Origin: Gordionus sp. m RMFG-2023
Taxonomy: Eukaryota; Nematomorpha; Gordioida; Chordodea; Parachordodidae
NCBI RefSeq assembly: GCF_954871325.1
Contig: NC_088776.1
Span: forward strand, 62,210,954-62,274,953
Length of the DNA: 64,000 nt
Direction of reading: 5' to 3'
Within the stretch, counting starts at the first letter, position 1. Each line of letters opens with the position of its first letter. Shown here piece by piece: positions 24,506 to 38,383 of this stretch. The notes under the pieces were generated by a model, which did not search any database, was not told where the DNA came from, and worked only from the letters and a program-made list of their open reading frames with translations. The position numbers and the translations under genes were made by a program.

Positions 24506-26594
24506 TAATGGATTTCAAATAATAGCTAATTTTAATATCTTTACTGAAGGTCTTCATTGTAATGATGGGTATGACTTTCTGGGGGTAAGAGGCGGATAAA
24601 ATATAAGTCGTACATACTAAAACCAAGAATGTATACTTTTAGTCAAAAGATATTTAAATTAACTTTTATTTGTTACCCATATCAATATTTTATGTTAAAT
24701 GACCACCCAAGACCTAGATCCGCCCACTTAGAATAATAATTATTATTAAAATCAAAATATATTTTAATTACCTATTATTTGATACTCGTATCAATACCCC
24801 CTCCCCTTCTAGCTTACCCCTACCCAAAATAAAGTCCTTCCCACCAAAATCAAGAATGAATGTTTTCAGTTAAAAGATATTAATTAGCTATTATTTGACA
24901 CCCATATTGATATTTTGTTTTGATAAAAATATTCATGACCACTCACTAGACTCGCCAAATAATGGATGATAGATCTTTTGATTAGCTATCAATTGAAACC
25001 CTATATTTAACATATTTACTTTATAATCCCCTAAAAATACTTTTAAAATAACAATAAAATTTTAAAAAAATAAAAACGGTCGTAAAACGCGTTTTATCTT
25101 TATCATGGTTCAAACATGATAATACCGTATAAATCTTTATACATTAAAAAATTGAATTCTTAATGGGATTCCTTTAAAATCCTTGATGATCCCGGATAGT
25201 TCAGGTCCCTTTAGAAAAATAATGACATATACAAGTAAATTTTGACCATATATTTTAAAAAAAATATACGTTTGAAATAGATTTTAAATACTTAAAGAAT
25301 TTAATTTTAGCCAAATATAGAAAGGTTTTATTGCAGTACACAAACCAAATGTCGGAAGATAATTTTGCAAAATAATTTCCACGTTATTATAAATCGGATA
25401 TATAAAAATATTTCAAGAATTGTATAAAACCTCAAACAGAATACACCGTTTAAAGGGATATATAATAATTAATAGTAATTTAATATTTTTTTGGAAATTA
25501 TTTTATACTTCAGATAAATTTATAAAAGGAAGGTTTTTTAATAAGAAAATCTCTTTCCTTCCATCTTCCCTTCTCTTTGATAAAAAATATCTATATATTT
25601 TTTTTAGTTGAACAAGCCATACAAGGTAATATATAAATCATTAGGCTTTATATTTTTGTTATAGACAAATATCCAAAATTAAATATAAATATTTTTAAAA
25701 AATTATTGCATCAATAAATAGTTCAAATATTGAATGGAAAATTCAAATTATTCATAACTATTTATTTCATTAATATATTAAATAAATTCATTAATTTTTT
25801 ATTTTATTTTATACATTTTTCCCTATTTTTTATGTTTTTAAAAATAAATATAATTAATTTTGGATTCAAATATATATATATATTACAAATTGAACTAGAA
25901 ATTTTCAATGCAACTGGCATAAAAAGAAGATAGAATAACACTTATTTTATTTAAAGAAAGAAATGATTGAGCTTGAAATTAGATGCATTTAATTATTGAT
26001 GCCAAAAATTTGTTTTCCGACAACATTATTAAAATGGAGACAAAAAATTTTAATAAATACTGTTTTTTACCTATTAATATTTATATTCCTTTAACAACCA
26101 CTTTAATGAATTTTCACCCTAACTAATAAATGTTTATAGCTAATATAACAAATCGAATCTGTTCTCTATTCATGGATTAACTTTGGTAAAAGTGTAGACG
26201 ATAAATGGCTTCATACAATACTTTGCAAAAATTCTCGCGGGTGCCAATCCCTCATGAAAGATGTTCTTTACATTATACTACAATATTTTAAAAAGATTAA
26301 ACTCCCTTCCCCCCCACTTGAATGTCTATAGTTAAAAACTTTTTGGAAACTACCTTTCCAATTAATTAAAACTTTGAAAAAAGAGCTGCAGACACAGGAG
26401 ATTCAAATGGCTGGTTTCTACGAACTAAGATCTCTTAAAGATATGTCAACTTTCATAGAATTCCACTCTCCTTAAAAAAATCCTAAGCTTATTCCCTTTA
26501 GTAATCTTCTTCAGCCACTCTTACTTTTATAGGAATTTTATTATTCATATTTTTTTAAATTATTTTTTTATAATACAACCCATAGTTATGCAAT
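24506..26594. other. Gene-free AT-rich stretch
   Basis: Low-complexity frames at 25420-25611 and 25730-25933 are rich in Ile, Phe, Lys and Asn and show no family motif. Around 24530-24970 a short phrase (near ACCAAGAATGTAT, AGTCAAAAGATAT, TTGTTACCCATAT) recurs twice in decayed form about 220 bp apart, which suggests an old local duplication. Confidence 0.4.
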
Positions 26595-26812
26595 TAGTAT
26601 TGTTGCCGATTTATTTTTTAAACTGCTAACTAAATATTTTAGTCAGAAAAATATTTCCTAAGCCTTTAGATCGCGCTTAGTAGATGTCTAAATCTTTGTG
26701 CCATCTATTATCAAAATATTTTGACTTGCGTAATATTTTTCTTGATAAAATATTGAGTTTGACTTTATAATACGACTAAAATTGAGGCGTTTATTAACAC
26801 TATAAAAATTTA
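26595..26812. mobile_element. MITE family B (hAT-like), copy 3, diverged
   Basis: The left end TAGTATTGTTGCCGATTT and the right end GGCGTTTATTAACACTA are inverted. AACTGCTAACTAAATATTTT and AAATATTGAGTTTGAC are the inner repeats. Length is about 218 bp. It is more diverged than copies 1 and 2. Confidence 0.7.
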
Positions 26813-29800
26813 TGTTACTCATTATATATATATAATTTCTCTTATTTTTCATATGAGATATAAACATGTATATTTACAAGTAAGTTAATCGATACTCTTA
26901 AAAAACGCCCTACCCATCTTTTATTTGGATATATTCTCTGGCTACGTTATTGGATTTAAAATTGATGGATTTTAGTTACTAAAGGAATGTGGATGATAAG
27001 GCAATTTTTTTAAAAAATATACCACTATAATTAAGCATATGGAAACAGAAACAAAATGAATGTGTTTTAGTCATAATTAAACATCTGATAGACACGTGGA
27101 TACTAAATCATGGAAATTAAGATTTTATTTATTTTATGAAAAAATAACGAAATCAAAGAATAATTGAATTTAAAGAAAAATATTATTCTTAATTGATTTT
27201 TTAAAATTAGGGATAAAAATAGAGTTTTTTTCTTCCAATTCGTAATTAGTAAGGTGGTTTAAAATATCAATATGTATTATGCAGATATTTAACCATCAGA
27301 TAAAAAAAATAGGAATATTTCATTATTAACAAAAATATGTGAGCATCAGCATTCACATTTTACCAAAATACTAGGAGTTTGCCTAAGAAATCTCACTTTT
27401 AATAAAACTCAATTTTACATTTAATATTGTTTAGTGTTTTCTTTTAGAATGATTATCTCGAAAAAACTTATAAATTTTAACCATGGATTTTATGCAAAAA
27501 ATTTAAAAAAGACATACTTATTTAAATATTTATATTAACAAGTTATTGACGAAAGTGAGAATATTCTTTTTATGAATAATTTGTATCTTTTTTAGTAAAC
27601 ATATAAAAGAAAATATATAACCTTCAGTAAATTAGATAAATTAAGACAACGATAAAATAAAAATTTTTAAAAATTTTATAGATAACTTATAAATAAATAT
27701 CTGAAAAAAAAATATAATTTAAACGTTCCCATATTTGGAAATCAAGGAGTAAAGGCATAACGAACAAATATTTTAGGAAGGAAATATAGAAAAATTTATA
27801 CTTTAAAAAATATAATTACTACTAACTACATTTTTTAAAAAAGATAAAAAAATGCAACTATAAAAAATTGTAGAATAATAATAAATTGCAATCCCAAAAT
27901 CAATAGAATAAGTTAAAAGGATATTAATCTTATTAATAAATATAAAATTGGAACTTTAAGATATAAAAAATTTAATTAATCTGAAAAAACTCATGGATAA
28001 TTTTACTGATATTGCATCTTGCTATATAATGTGTTTTAGATTTCAATTTTTTTTTTTTTTATGTTTTTTTAAGTGATTAAAGGTAATCTTTATGTGGTTA
28101 TTAACCATATTAAAAAAAACATTTTATTTATTATATTTTAAAAAATATTTCCGATAATTGATATAGATGTGTCTTTCTTAAACTGCAAATTATTTTATAA
28201 ATAAAAAAAATTTATTAATATAGAAAAATATCTTATTACAATTATCACTTATTGTTTTTAGTTGATGAAAGTATAAATTTAATAATTGAAGATATATTTT
28301 ATTTCAACTGAATGTAGGAGTGATATCAATTTTTATAAAATTATGAGATTATTGCAATTAATATGTTAAATTATAATTAACAACATTTTTGATATGATCA
28401 TATCCTTATATCTATATTATCATATTTAATAACATAAGAACAATTAATTTTCGAGTAATTTTATTATTCTCTTCTTCGTTTATATCCAAAACTTCTAATT
28501 CTCCTGTGTTAAATATGATTCCAACAGAATTTATTAAATTTAGATAACAATATAAAATTTAAATTATTAATAATCAACGAAGCACTCTTCTATACATAAA
28601 CATATAATGAAAAATAAGAAAATTTATAGGAACTATAGCTATAATATTTAATGCTTTTTGTTAAGGTTATTTTAAAATAATTAGTAACTATATTTAACAA
28701 TGATATTTTTTATAAAAGTAAATATAATATGTACATTTAAATTCATCTGTTATTTTATTAACAAGTTCTAGAAGAAAGTGAGATTTGTTTTATAAAAAAT
28801 TACCATATTATTTAAAAAAATCAAGAAAAATTAGCTATTTCAAATAAAATAAATCATTTTTTAAAATGAACATCAGTGAATTATTTTAAATATAAAATAA
28901 ATAGTTTAGTCATTTACAATTATGAATATTAACATCTGACACTATTTAAACCTCGAACATACTCATCACATTAAAAAGTACGCTTCAACTCTAGCCAAAA
29001 AATATACGTCGAAATTTAATATTGAATAAGCAATAGTTTCATTTATTTTTTCATTTTATAATTTTATTAATTAATATCTAGAAATATAATTTTTTAATTT
29101 AGATTAAACAAATATTTATATATGACTATTTTTTTTTTAATTTTTTATAAGCTATTATAAATTATAATGAGTTAAATTTAAATAAGCACAGAAGGTGTTT
29201 CTATTCTTTTCTCTTAAAATATTACAACAGGATTTGATAATTTCTTCTTTAAAATCAAGGGAAATCTAAAAAATTATGTATTTTGAGCATGTCTATATCT
29301 AAATCCCCGATATCTATTACTATTATTATATGAAGAAAATAACAGGACTAGAAAACGATAAGACCATACCAGAAGGTTCAAACGCTAATGTTAAATAATA
29401 GCAGGTCAAAATATAGAAACGTTGCAAAAAATAGCGTTTCAAAAAATCTAGATAACTTTTCGAGTTTGCACATAAAATATCATTTATTTATTAATTGTAT
29501 TATTTTTTAAAAATTTCCATAACAACGTTTCATAATATCCTTTTAAAAATCTAGATAGCTTTAAGCGTTAGCATATAAAAATTTTTGTATTCTACTTATT
29601 AGTTGCATTGGTTTTTTAAAATTTTAAATTGATATTAATTTTTAATAGCTATGAATTCTAAAAAAATACCATATTTACTATAAAATGTATCAAGAATCTC
29701 CCATACCCAGTAAATATATAGTTGTAAATATGGATTCACTATATATTTTAATAGATGATTCTTACAATTTAGTCTAAAACAATGAATTGCTAATGTTAAA

Positions 29801-30224
29801 TTAACAAGAAGCTACTTAAAATTTAAACAGTAAACATAGAAAAACAAATACATCAGGTATTACTAGAATTTGAGAAATTAAAAAATGTTCTATTAGGTCA
29901 AAGATAAAATAATTACCTACAGGCCATTTTGAATCCTTATTGAAAATGAAAGTAACCAAATCAAAATATGTTACACAATATATAAAAAAAGTAGGCCCAT
30001 TATAAATTTAAACATCTCATTAATTAAAAAAAATCACCGATATTCAGGCTTATTGGAAAAATAGGACATTAAATGAACTCTAAATATATTAGCAACAAAA
30101 GTTATGTCCCTCCCAGATACAGTAGGTGGTTGTAAGTGACATTTTTAGGTTTTAAATATATTTATCACCAGGGTAATAGAGAACATGGTTAGACAAAGAT
30201 ATATTAGATATTATAATATTTTAT
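26813..30224. other. Very AT-rich stretch with an old dispersed repeat
   Basis: No gene seen. The part at about 27960-28400 resembles 31090-31420: both contain ATTTTACTGATATT, ATTTTCAATTTTT-like tracts, AAGTGAT, and TTATTGTTTTTAG followed by GATGAA and AAAGTATAA. At 29420-29620 a unit of roughly 125 bp (AACGTT, AAATCTAGATA, TTATTAATTGTATT or TTATTAGTTGCATT) is repeated twice in decayed form. Confidence 0.4.
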
Positions 30225-30465
30225 AAAAAATTTCGGGCCTGACCCTTGGAAATTTTTTTTAAATATATCTAAATTTATCTATTTTTATGTTGAATTTATT
30301 TAATGTAAATTTTTTATTTTTAGTAATAAAAAAATTAATTTTTATATTCAAAAAATTTGGGCGTGATGAGCTGGTAAATTTTAAAAAAAATGAGGAACGG
30401 GCCGGCTGGTAAGACTTTTTTGGGTTTGAGCCAGCCCGGCTTGAAATATTAGGCCTGATATTACT
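30225..30465 (-). repeat. Dispersed repeat family A, copy 3
   Basis: Begins TTTCGGGCCTGACCC and ends near GGGCCGGCTGG and CAGCCCGGCTTG. The complement of its AT-rich body (AACATAAAAATAGATAAATT and ATATATTTAAAAAAAA) matches 24390-24440 and 1500-1545. A frame of 80 codons on the minus strand is incidental. Confidence 0.55.
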
Positions 30466-31893
30466 AATTATAAACATGTTTGCAAGAATAAAATAATACA
30501 TCTGTAATAATCATTTTATATTTAAATACAAATTAACAATAAAGTTCTAGGTTTCCTTTATACTTGAACCTTTAGAAAATTTAATACTTTAACTTGAACC
30601 GAATATAAACCATTATATGGGGTTAATATTCATTCCCTTTATCTTTTCCTCCTGAAGCCTTAATTGAACTAATATAGTAAAAGGTTAAGACTCCGGTTGT
30701 AAAAATGACTGAGTACATTTGCTGTGCTTTGTAATTATTGTCGATTCCTTTATTTCAGATTTGTCAATCTAAGATTTTTATAATCCCTATTTATTACATT
30801 AACTGGTAATAAAAGAATATTTTTATCTTTTATGGTCTAATATGTTTATTTTCAAATTACTACATAAACGTTTAAAGCTAACTTTATTAAATAAATTGGC
30901 ATTTCAAACTGTTTTTTATTAAAACTACTTCAAAAATATTTTATCAGTAAATATTCAAATAAAGTAACCTATGACTGGAAAAAAATTTGATAATTAATAT
31001 AAAAAAATTATGAATACTGTATATAGCGATTCTTAGCTAGGGATATTTAATAATCATAAATTTAATAATATTACGGGTTAAAGTACATCAAAAGTTTAAT
31101 AAGTCAAAAATTTGGAAATATAATTTTACTGATATTTCATGCAAGAAAAATTTTATTTGCTAATATATTTTATTTTTATTTTCAATTTTTAAGTGATGAA
31201 TATAGGTAATTTTTAGCTAGTTTTTTAAGAAAAGTATTTATAAATTATTTTAAATTGTAATAAAATTTTTTGACTATTTAAAAACATTATTTTGATTATT
31301 AATATAAATAATTACTGAATTTCAAAAACGACTCATTGTTTTTTAGATGAAGAAAGTATAATATTATTTAATAGATTTATGAGATTATATGATATTTTAA
31401 CTAAAAGAAAACGTGTAATATAAAATTTTTTTATTCCTACTTTAGAAAATTAAAACAGTTTTATTTTATACTGCAAAATTACATTATTAATTAATCTGTC
31501 CATCTGGGACTTTTTATTTTTCTGTATTTAATATAAATAAAAAAAAATATAATATTACAATTAGATATATGTTAATCTAAAAAATTAATATTAAAATTAA
31601 ATTAGTGAACTAAGCAATCTTTTATAGCTAATGGAAGTTTAAAACTTAAAATTTGGTATAATCCAACCAATTTTATAGCAATTCTACTCAACAAAAAACC
31701 TCGATTTCAACAAATTTTTAGAAATGGTTAAAGCAAGATTCTAGATAACCAAATATTATCTTAATTTAGGGATTCATTTTTAAGAGAGCCACACCTTTCT
31801 GGCATTCTTTAGTTAAATCTCGAGAATAGGTAATATTTGTTTAGATTTTTATATATCCGTTTATAAAAAAGGGAAATAGATGTTTTTAATAAC
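30466..31893. other. AT-rich stretch upstream of the hAT remnant
   Basis: No gene recognised. The part at 31090-31420 is the second copy of the weak repeat also seen at 27960-28400. The missing 5' part of the hAT transposase may lie here but is not readable. Confidence 0.4.
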
Positions 31894-33032
31894 ACAACAA
31901 CATTTCTGTAATTGGTACAAATCGTAATTTTTATATAACTTTTATTGGACTATCAAGTGATATCCAAAATGATTTAATTAATTCCATTTCATATGTCTTA
32001 CACCAAAAAATATTAGATGAATTGGAAGAAACGGAATTTATAACAATAATATTAGATGAAACAATTGATATAAATAATAAATCCCAACTGGCTGTAGTTC
32101 TTCGTTATTTTTTAAATAACGGGACATTATATGAAAGATTTATTGAATTCTTTGATGTTACAATGCATCGTGATGATAATTCTTTATCAAAATTTGTCAT
32201 TAAATTTTTGAATGATAAGAATGATACAAATTTTCTAATTTTGTTATATTTTTTTCAAGAAGTTTTTCCAGAATCTGATTTATTATTTGATATACTTCAA
32301 ACTAAAATTAACGATGTATCATATTGTCTTAAAAGTATTAACGATTTTAGAAATTCACTTAAATCTAACATAGAAAACTTTGATGTTTTTTGGAGAAATT
32401 TAAATGTAAAGGAAAATATTGAAGACAATTTAGATAAAAAACGTAATGATCCGGATTGCCTAATACAAGAGAGTTTTATAAAAATTTGATAATTAAAATA
32501 ATAGATACTATAATCAATGAAATTGATTTTCGGTTTGATACATTAAAAAATATCAAATTCGTCGAATTGTTAGATATTAGTAAATTTCAAATATTTAATC
32601 AAAATTTCCCAAATATTAGACAATTTAAATGACACTTATTCTCAATTTTTCGACTTACACAAGCTGGAAACCGAATTAAAGGTAGTGTTTCGTGACGATG
32701 AATTTAGAAAGAGAAAAAATGTTTATGAAATACTTGAATTTTTAATTAATACCGATTTGATGAGAAGTTTAAAAGAGTTTTTTAAATTATGCAAATTCAT
32801 TTTAACTTTGGCTGTAACAACAGCAAGTGCAGAACGGGGGTTTTCATCTTTAAAAATAATCAAATCTTATTGTAGAAACAGAATGAGTCAAAATCGATTA
32901 TCGAATCTAGTTTTGATTTCTATTGAAAAAAAATTATTGAAAAATTTAAAATCTAGTAATAACTTTTATAATTCAGTACTTGATCATTTTACTCAAAAAC
33001 AAAGACGAATTCCGCTTATTTATAAATCTTAA
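31894..33032 (+). pseudogene. hAT-superfamily transposase remnant (ZMYM1-like)
   Basis: The first frame is open from about 31894 to 32489 without a good start codon. It reads ISYVLHQKILDELEETEF, then IILDETIDINNKSQLAVVLR. The DET motif and SQLAVVLRYF belong to the DUF4371/RNase H-like core of hAT transposases related to ZMYM1-type proteins. Further along is FPESDLLFDILQTK. A stop at 32489 and broken frames follow. From about 32622 to 33032 the C-terminal dimerisation region is readable: LNDTYSQFFDLHKLETELK and then LTLAVTTASAERGFSSLKII, the hAT signature. The middle of the protein is much shorter than normal, so a large internal part is lost. No terminal repeats were found. It is a dead DNA transposon. 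Confidence 0.85.
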
Positions 33033-35289
33033 TTTTTTTATGGTTTGACTAATAAATAAAATAAAAAAATTTTTTGATTGCTTCCCTAATAGTAAACTTG
33101 ACGCCTCGTCACTGGTTTCTATACATATTTCATTTTTATAAAATAAAAATATTATCGAGTTAAATATTAATTTAGTGTTTAATTTTGTTAATTTTATAAA
33201 AGAATTATTTGAAAACAATATTTCAAATCTTCTTAAGTTACAACTTTTGTCTTGAAAAGGATTGGATATAAGTTTTTTCATTACCATAAACCTTTCCATT
33301 TAAAAAAATATTGCTAGTATTTTATATAAATTTATTAATTCGTAATTCAAGTGGTACTGCAAGGTAAATTTAACCCAAAACTTTCACTTATCACTTTAAA
33401 AAATAATGAATTGAGAATTTATTAATTAGAATTTATAAAATTCAATCCTTAAAGAACAGTAAATATTTTATACATATTTTTCAGAAAATATGTCCTCAAT
33501 ATCGAAGATTTTATCTATAAATTTTAAGGCTACCTAATAACTCTAAAATAGAGATGAATTTTAATGATAAAATATTTCATAGTAAGAGAATCAATTTCTA
33601 ATAATGAATAAATAAAAAAAAAACAATATTTAAATTATTTTAAATCTTTAAAAAATTTAAGTCTTCTAATTTTAAATTTATTTTAATGTCCCTATCATGC
33701 TGTAAAGAATATATAAAAAACTTATACTAGTAAGTATATAAATAATTGGCACTTGTACAGCTTCAACACAGTAACATCCTTGATTGTATAATTATTTTCC
33801 AACTTATATATTAATTAATCATTAAGAATTCTCATATATATTGCTTCTTAACGAAATCTAAGCTAATTAGATATTTAATATTGCTATTTATTTATATCTA
33901 GCCTCAGAGTATATAGAAGGTTTCAAAATGTTTTCTATTTAAAGTATTTAGATATGACCTCATCATTTATATATTAGTATAACCTATTAATGTCATAGGT
34001 GTAATTTCATAATATAACTATTTAGATTATCTATATATTCTTAGCCATATTTAAGTTAACCTTAAGGAGATCTCATTGTATCGCTATTCCATAAATATTT
34101 ATTTAGTAAGCTTAAAGCCCATTCTTTTCAAATATTTTGATTGGTTAAATAATTTAGAATTAATTTTTAGATATTATACTTTCTTTTTTATATGCCTTTT
34201 TCTAAAATATGGTTCAATTCCTGGTCATGGAAAGGAAGAATTCGGATGAGTTCCAGGAATGAAACGCTTTGAAAGAGTTAACATGGTCATTTTAGAAAAT
34301 TTCCCGATTCTCATAAAATTTTATTATATTTATATCATAATTTATAAGCATTATATTTTTATATGGTTAACATTATGATATTTTTTGCCACACTAGAAAG
34401 TCTTTCTATTGGGGCATGACGGGATAGTAGTGTTATATTTAATGTAACAACTTTATATTGTAATAATCATTAAATATACTAATATCCTTACACAGCCTCT
34501 CTAAATAGAGGGAGGAGAGGGATAATTTTTATGGGTTTGAATTGATATTTGTTAATGTTTTTAGATTTACCCGAAAGGAAGATGGCTATATTTATGAATT
34601 TATATTAATTATTTAAAAAAATTTAAATTAAATAGTTGTAATTAATTATACATTTTTTTTAATAAAAAGGGCTTGACTTGGGTAAATTTCTTTATAATAT
34701 TAGTTTGATTTATTTAATAATATTAGTTTTTTTAAATTTTTTAAAGAAAAAAGTTATTGAAAGTTTTTTAAAAATATCACTACTTAATTTCCAAATTTAC
34801 CTTTTTTTAATTACATTAGATTTTTTTTAAAATGTTTCTATAAAGGAAATTTATTTTTGCTTAAGATTTTAAACAATTATTTTGAATTTCGTTAGATTTA
34901 TTTTATTTTTGTATTTTTTTAATTTTTATCTTAATAGATGGGTTAAAATAATATATTTAATTATTTTTAAAATTTTGATATCAACTTTTTCTAAGAATAG
35001 TAAAATTATAGCTAGTCAAGGCGACATAAGTTTTATAATGTTTCCTTTAAATTTTAAGACCCTTTAATTTTCAAATATGAATATATAATAGTTCTATAAG
35101 TGGTTAATGATAAGTAAGTAATTTTGTCCATAAATTTTGATTCATAATATATGATGGCAAACAATTGTTTTATGCGTATTATAAGATTCTATATGCATGT
35201 TATTGTGAACTAGGGTTTTATTTATTTCATTTCCAATTGTTTAAATCGACTATTTAAAAATGTGCAAAATGAGGTAATTTTTCTAATAA
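33033..35289. other. Gene-free AT-rich stretch
   Basis: No gene seen. GGTTCAATTCCTGGTCATGG at 34211-34230 resembles the 3' half of a tRNA, but no matching 5' half is present. Confidence 0.45.
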
Positions 35290-35890
35290 TTGTTGAGAAT
35301 AGCTCTAAAATCTTCATATAAACGTAAATGGCTTAGTGTTCATACATTTACCAAAAGTGGGCTCCAAGATATTTATGCAGTTAATGAGTCAATTTTCTTC
35401 ATTATTTTATACCATTCTTTTTCCAAAGCAGGAAAAGTGATAGGATTTATATTGTCTTCTAATTGCAGTTTTACCCTCAGCGTTTTTTTTTATGAATTAT
35501 GTTCTCATCAAAAACGGTATCAAACTCTTGCTGGATTTGATCTCAATCATTTTCATTATTGTTTTTGTGCACATTTACTAGACACGGCAATGATAATTCG
35601 AATTAAATTTCCTGGAAACCAAAATAATGTTCTGTCATTTGTTTGTACGACAATTAGGCAATAATTTTTTAGTTTATGATCTTTCACCATTAACTGAGTT
35701 TTTCTAAGTATATATTTACCATATCTTGTTGCTGCATAGCATATTGTGAGATTTTTTTGATCAATAACAGACTTATAGCTAATTAATTTGTTTTAAAGCA
35801 TTTTCTGCTAATTTTAATCAAAAGTCAGGCAGTTATTTCCTGGGTGATATTGATTACAGCACATCCTAATCTTATCATAATAATAAAAGG
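35290..35890 (-). pseudogene. Ty3/gypsy-type pol fragment (fossil)
   Basis: On the minus strand this region resembles the protease-to-reverse-transcriptase part of the element at 11604-15417. Corresponding phrases on the plus strand are TTGTCTTCTAATTGCAGTTT here against TTTTCTTCCAATTGTAGTTT there, in the same order. The fragment is strongly decayed, with several breaks and no visible LTRs of its own, so it is probably older than the 11.6-kb element. Not a host gene. Confidence 0.65.
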
Positions 35891-36235
35891 AAGGTCGAGA
35901 TCTTTTATCATTATTTTATACATCTATTTTTTTTATTAAAATATGAAACTGGATATTCAATATGGAAGGGGAGGAGGCGAAATTTCCTACATATATTTGT
36001 AAGCAGCAAGACGTACGTGCATGTATGAGTAATAATCCTAGGGCTATTATTTAAAATTCTTTGTGCATCTTTTGAAAAAAAGGAGTTTGGCAACAAGCTT
36101 TTCGTTAATGCCTAACCATTATAGTTTATCATATTGCTTAGGATTTCAATATTAGACATTAGTTATAAATCTTCTTTACCTTAATAAACAGTAAAACGAT
36201 TTATGATTTGATATGAGTCATAACATTTGAGCTCT

Positions 36236-36379
36236 GGGTTTTTCCGAACAATGAAACCACCCCGTGATCCTTATCTCCTCTTCTTCCCCCAAGGAGAACT
36301 TATTTCCCCTGTCAGAAAATAACTGACATTTGATGTATTATATTAAATTTATTCCTTCTTTTTTTCAACAGTTACAACA
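36236..36379 (-). repeat. Partial LTR, downstream copy
   Basis: GGGTTTTTCCGAACAATG to CAACAGTTACAACA, nearly identical to 38677-38820. The minus-strand sequence just before it is purine-rich (GAAGGGTGGGCG), as expected for a polypurine tract. Confidence 0.8.
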
Positions 36380-36424
36380 CGCCCACCCTTCACAAGCCCA
36401 GCGTCCCTCTCTCTGTGGTGTTGT

Positions 36425-36545
36425 TGTATCGAATCACCTCTTTGAATTGTATCGAATCACCCCTTGGAATTGTATCGAATCACCTCTTTGAATTATATCG
36501 AATCCCCCCTTTTAATTGTATCGAATCACCTTTTTGAATTGTATC
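36425..36545 (+). repeat. 23-bp minisatellite inside the LTR element
   Basis: Five units of 23 bp, each starting TGTATCGAATCACC or a close variant, run from 36425 to 36539, followed by the start of a sixth. Variants differ in the CTCTTTGAAT part. Only 45 bp separate it from the LTR edge. Confidence 0.9.
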
Positions 36546-37744
36546 ATGACGCCTTGAAGACGTTCAGGGAATTTGTCAAATCGTCTTCTCTTATGATGAT
36601 TTATAATATAATATCGCCGATACCTTTCAATATATAATCGCGAAAACACATATTATCAATAATGACCTGTACATTGGGTATCTGCATTTATAATCTATGC
36701 AACATTAATATGGACAATGTAATATCAGCAAAACATAATAATTCATTCATTTTAAGATATTTGGGAAATATGAGCTATAATACACATTATTTGGATATGA
36801 TTCATGGTAATTAAGAAATAATGATATTACATATAATAATGTAATGTGAACATATTGTCTGTGTGTGAAATGCAATTTCAACACATGTAATTTTCATTCT
36901 ATCATGTGAAAAAAAAACAAAACTACATCTTTATAAATATTTCCTAAAATGAATATAAAAATCCATCTTTAGGTATTAAAAATAATTGCAAAACTTGGCC
37001 GAACAAAGATTAAAAATAAAATTACAATACATACGTATATAAATACATTTAATATTATATATGAAGGAACAAATATATAATATGTAGAAAATACAATATT
37101 TTCCATCTAGGAACTACTCAGTATCCTAAGAAAAATATACCATATTTCTACCTAACTCTGTCATCACAATTAGCACAAATTCACAAAAATGTAGAATGCA
37201 AAGTAACAAAAATTGATAATATAATGGGCTATATGGTATATATGTAAAGAATTTTTAATATACCTTCACAATATAAAATAATTTGAGTCTTTTCTTTAAA
37301 AATATGTTCATAATTAAATAGTAAAATGTGATGTGTTATAAAATTATTAAAAAGATTTAAAAAAATGTATTATGCAGCATAAATTTACAAAAAAAAAACT
37401 TTCCCCAGTATGCAAACTAAACAATATTTTCACCTCAAGGCATACCCCTCAACACGGGCTGACCTTATCTGTAAAAATATTTTCCCTTCACATCATTGCA
37501 TACCACACAAAAATATAATAATTGCAAATAAAACTTCTTATAAAAATTTATAATTTAAAAAAAAAATATATATATTAAATATAAAGATTTCATAATTTGG
37601 AAAAAAAAAATATTATACACCATCTAATGTATCATACAAACTCCTATCCAATTTATATATACACTAAATGCAGACACTAAATCAAAATAACTATCCACAT
37701 CTAACGTTATAAATATTATTCTGACTTCATCATACTTCAATTCC

Positions 37745-37865
37745 TTCAAATTCTCATTCATAATTAAATATATCATATGTTACCTATACAATATATTAAC
37801 ATTATAAATAATAACTCATAGTTAAATATATCATATGTTACCTATGCAATATATTAACATTCATT
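37745..37865 (+). repeat. Local tandem duplication of about 62 bp
   Basis: AAATATATCATATGTTACCT followed by AATATATTAACATT occurs twice in a row with few differences. It lies in the non-coding interior of the LTR element. Confidence 0.75.
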
Positions 37866-38359
37866 AATAATAAATTATCCCATACATATTCATTCCTTTA
37901 CAAACCCCCAATGCATAATTAACTAATACACACTTTATTACAAAAGTCTATATCCATATATATTTTCATAAATTTCACATATTTAAATATTTAACAATCC
38001 TTTCTGTCCTGCTGTTCATGAGGTTTCAGCTTCCTATGACGGAATACCTATAACACCATTCAATGAGTTTTAAGGCATACCAAATAATGATCAAAATTAT
38101 ATGTACCATATACATCTAGACATAAGATAATATACCAAATATTACTGTCTTAAATTCCTGATCTTATTTCCATATTTCTGCCTAATACTCATTACATACT
38201 TTCTATCTTACACCTTTTTAAGTTAAATATAAAAGTATAGAAATCCTTAAACTCATGTATCTGTATAGTTTTTAGTACATTGCATTGTCAAAATTTCTCT
38301 TATGTAATATGTATACAACAAAAATTTTGTTTTACTTTAAAACCGAATCAACCCACTCT

Positions 38360-38381
38360 TTCGATCCTGGTCACGGCACCA
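38360..38381 (-). promoter_or_regulatory. tRNA-His-type primer-binding site
   Basis: The plus strand reads CCTGGTCACGGCACCA, which is the 3' end of an arthropod-type tRNA-His including CCA. The minus strand is therefore complementary to that tRNA and would bind it as the primer for reverse transcription. It lies immediately inside the upstream LTR. Confidence 0.7.
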
Positions 38382-38383
38382 AT

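Noticed and set aside
34211-34230. tRNA gene suggested by GGTTCAATTCC
   Set aside because: No A box, anticodon arm or pairing T stem is found upstream.
35290-35664. Plus-strand 124-codon frame
   Set aside because: It is the opposite-strand shadow of a minus-strand gypsy-type fossil.
36425-36545. CRISPR-like short repeats
   Set aside because: 23-bp units follow each other directly with no spacers. It is a minisatellite.
38360-38381. tRNA-His gene
   Set aside because: Only the 3' end with an encoded CCA is present, next to an LTR. That is a primer-binding site, not a gene.
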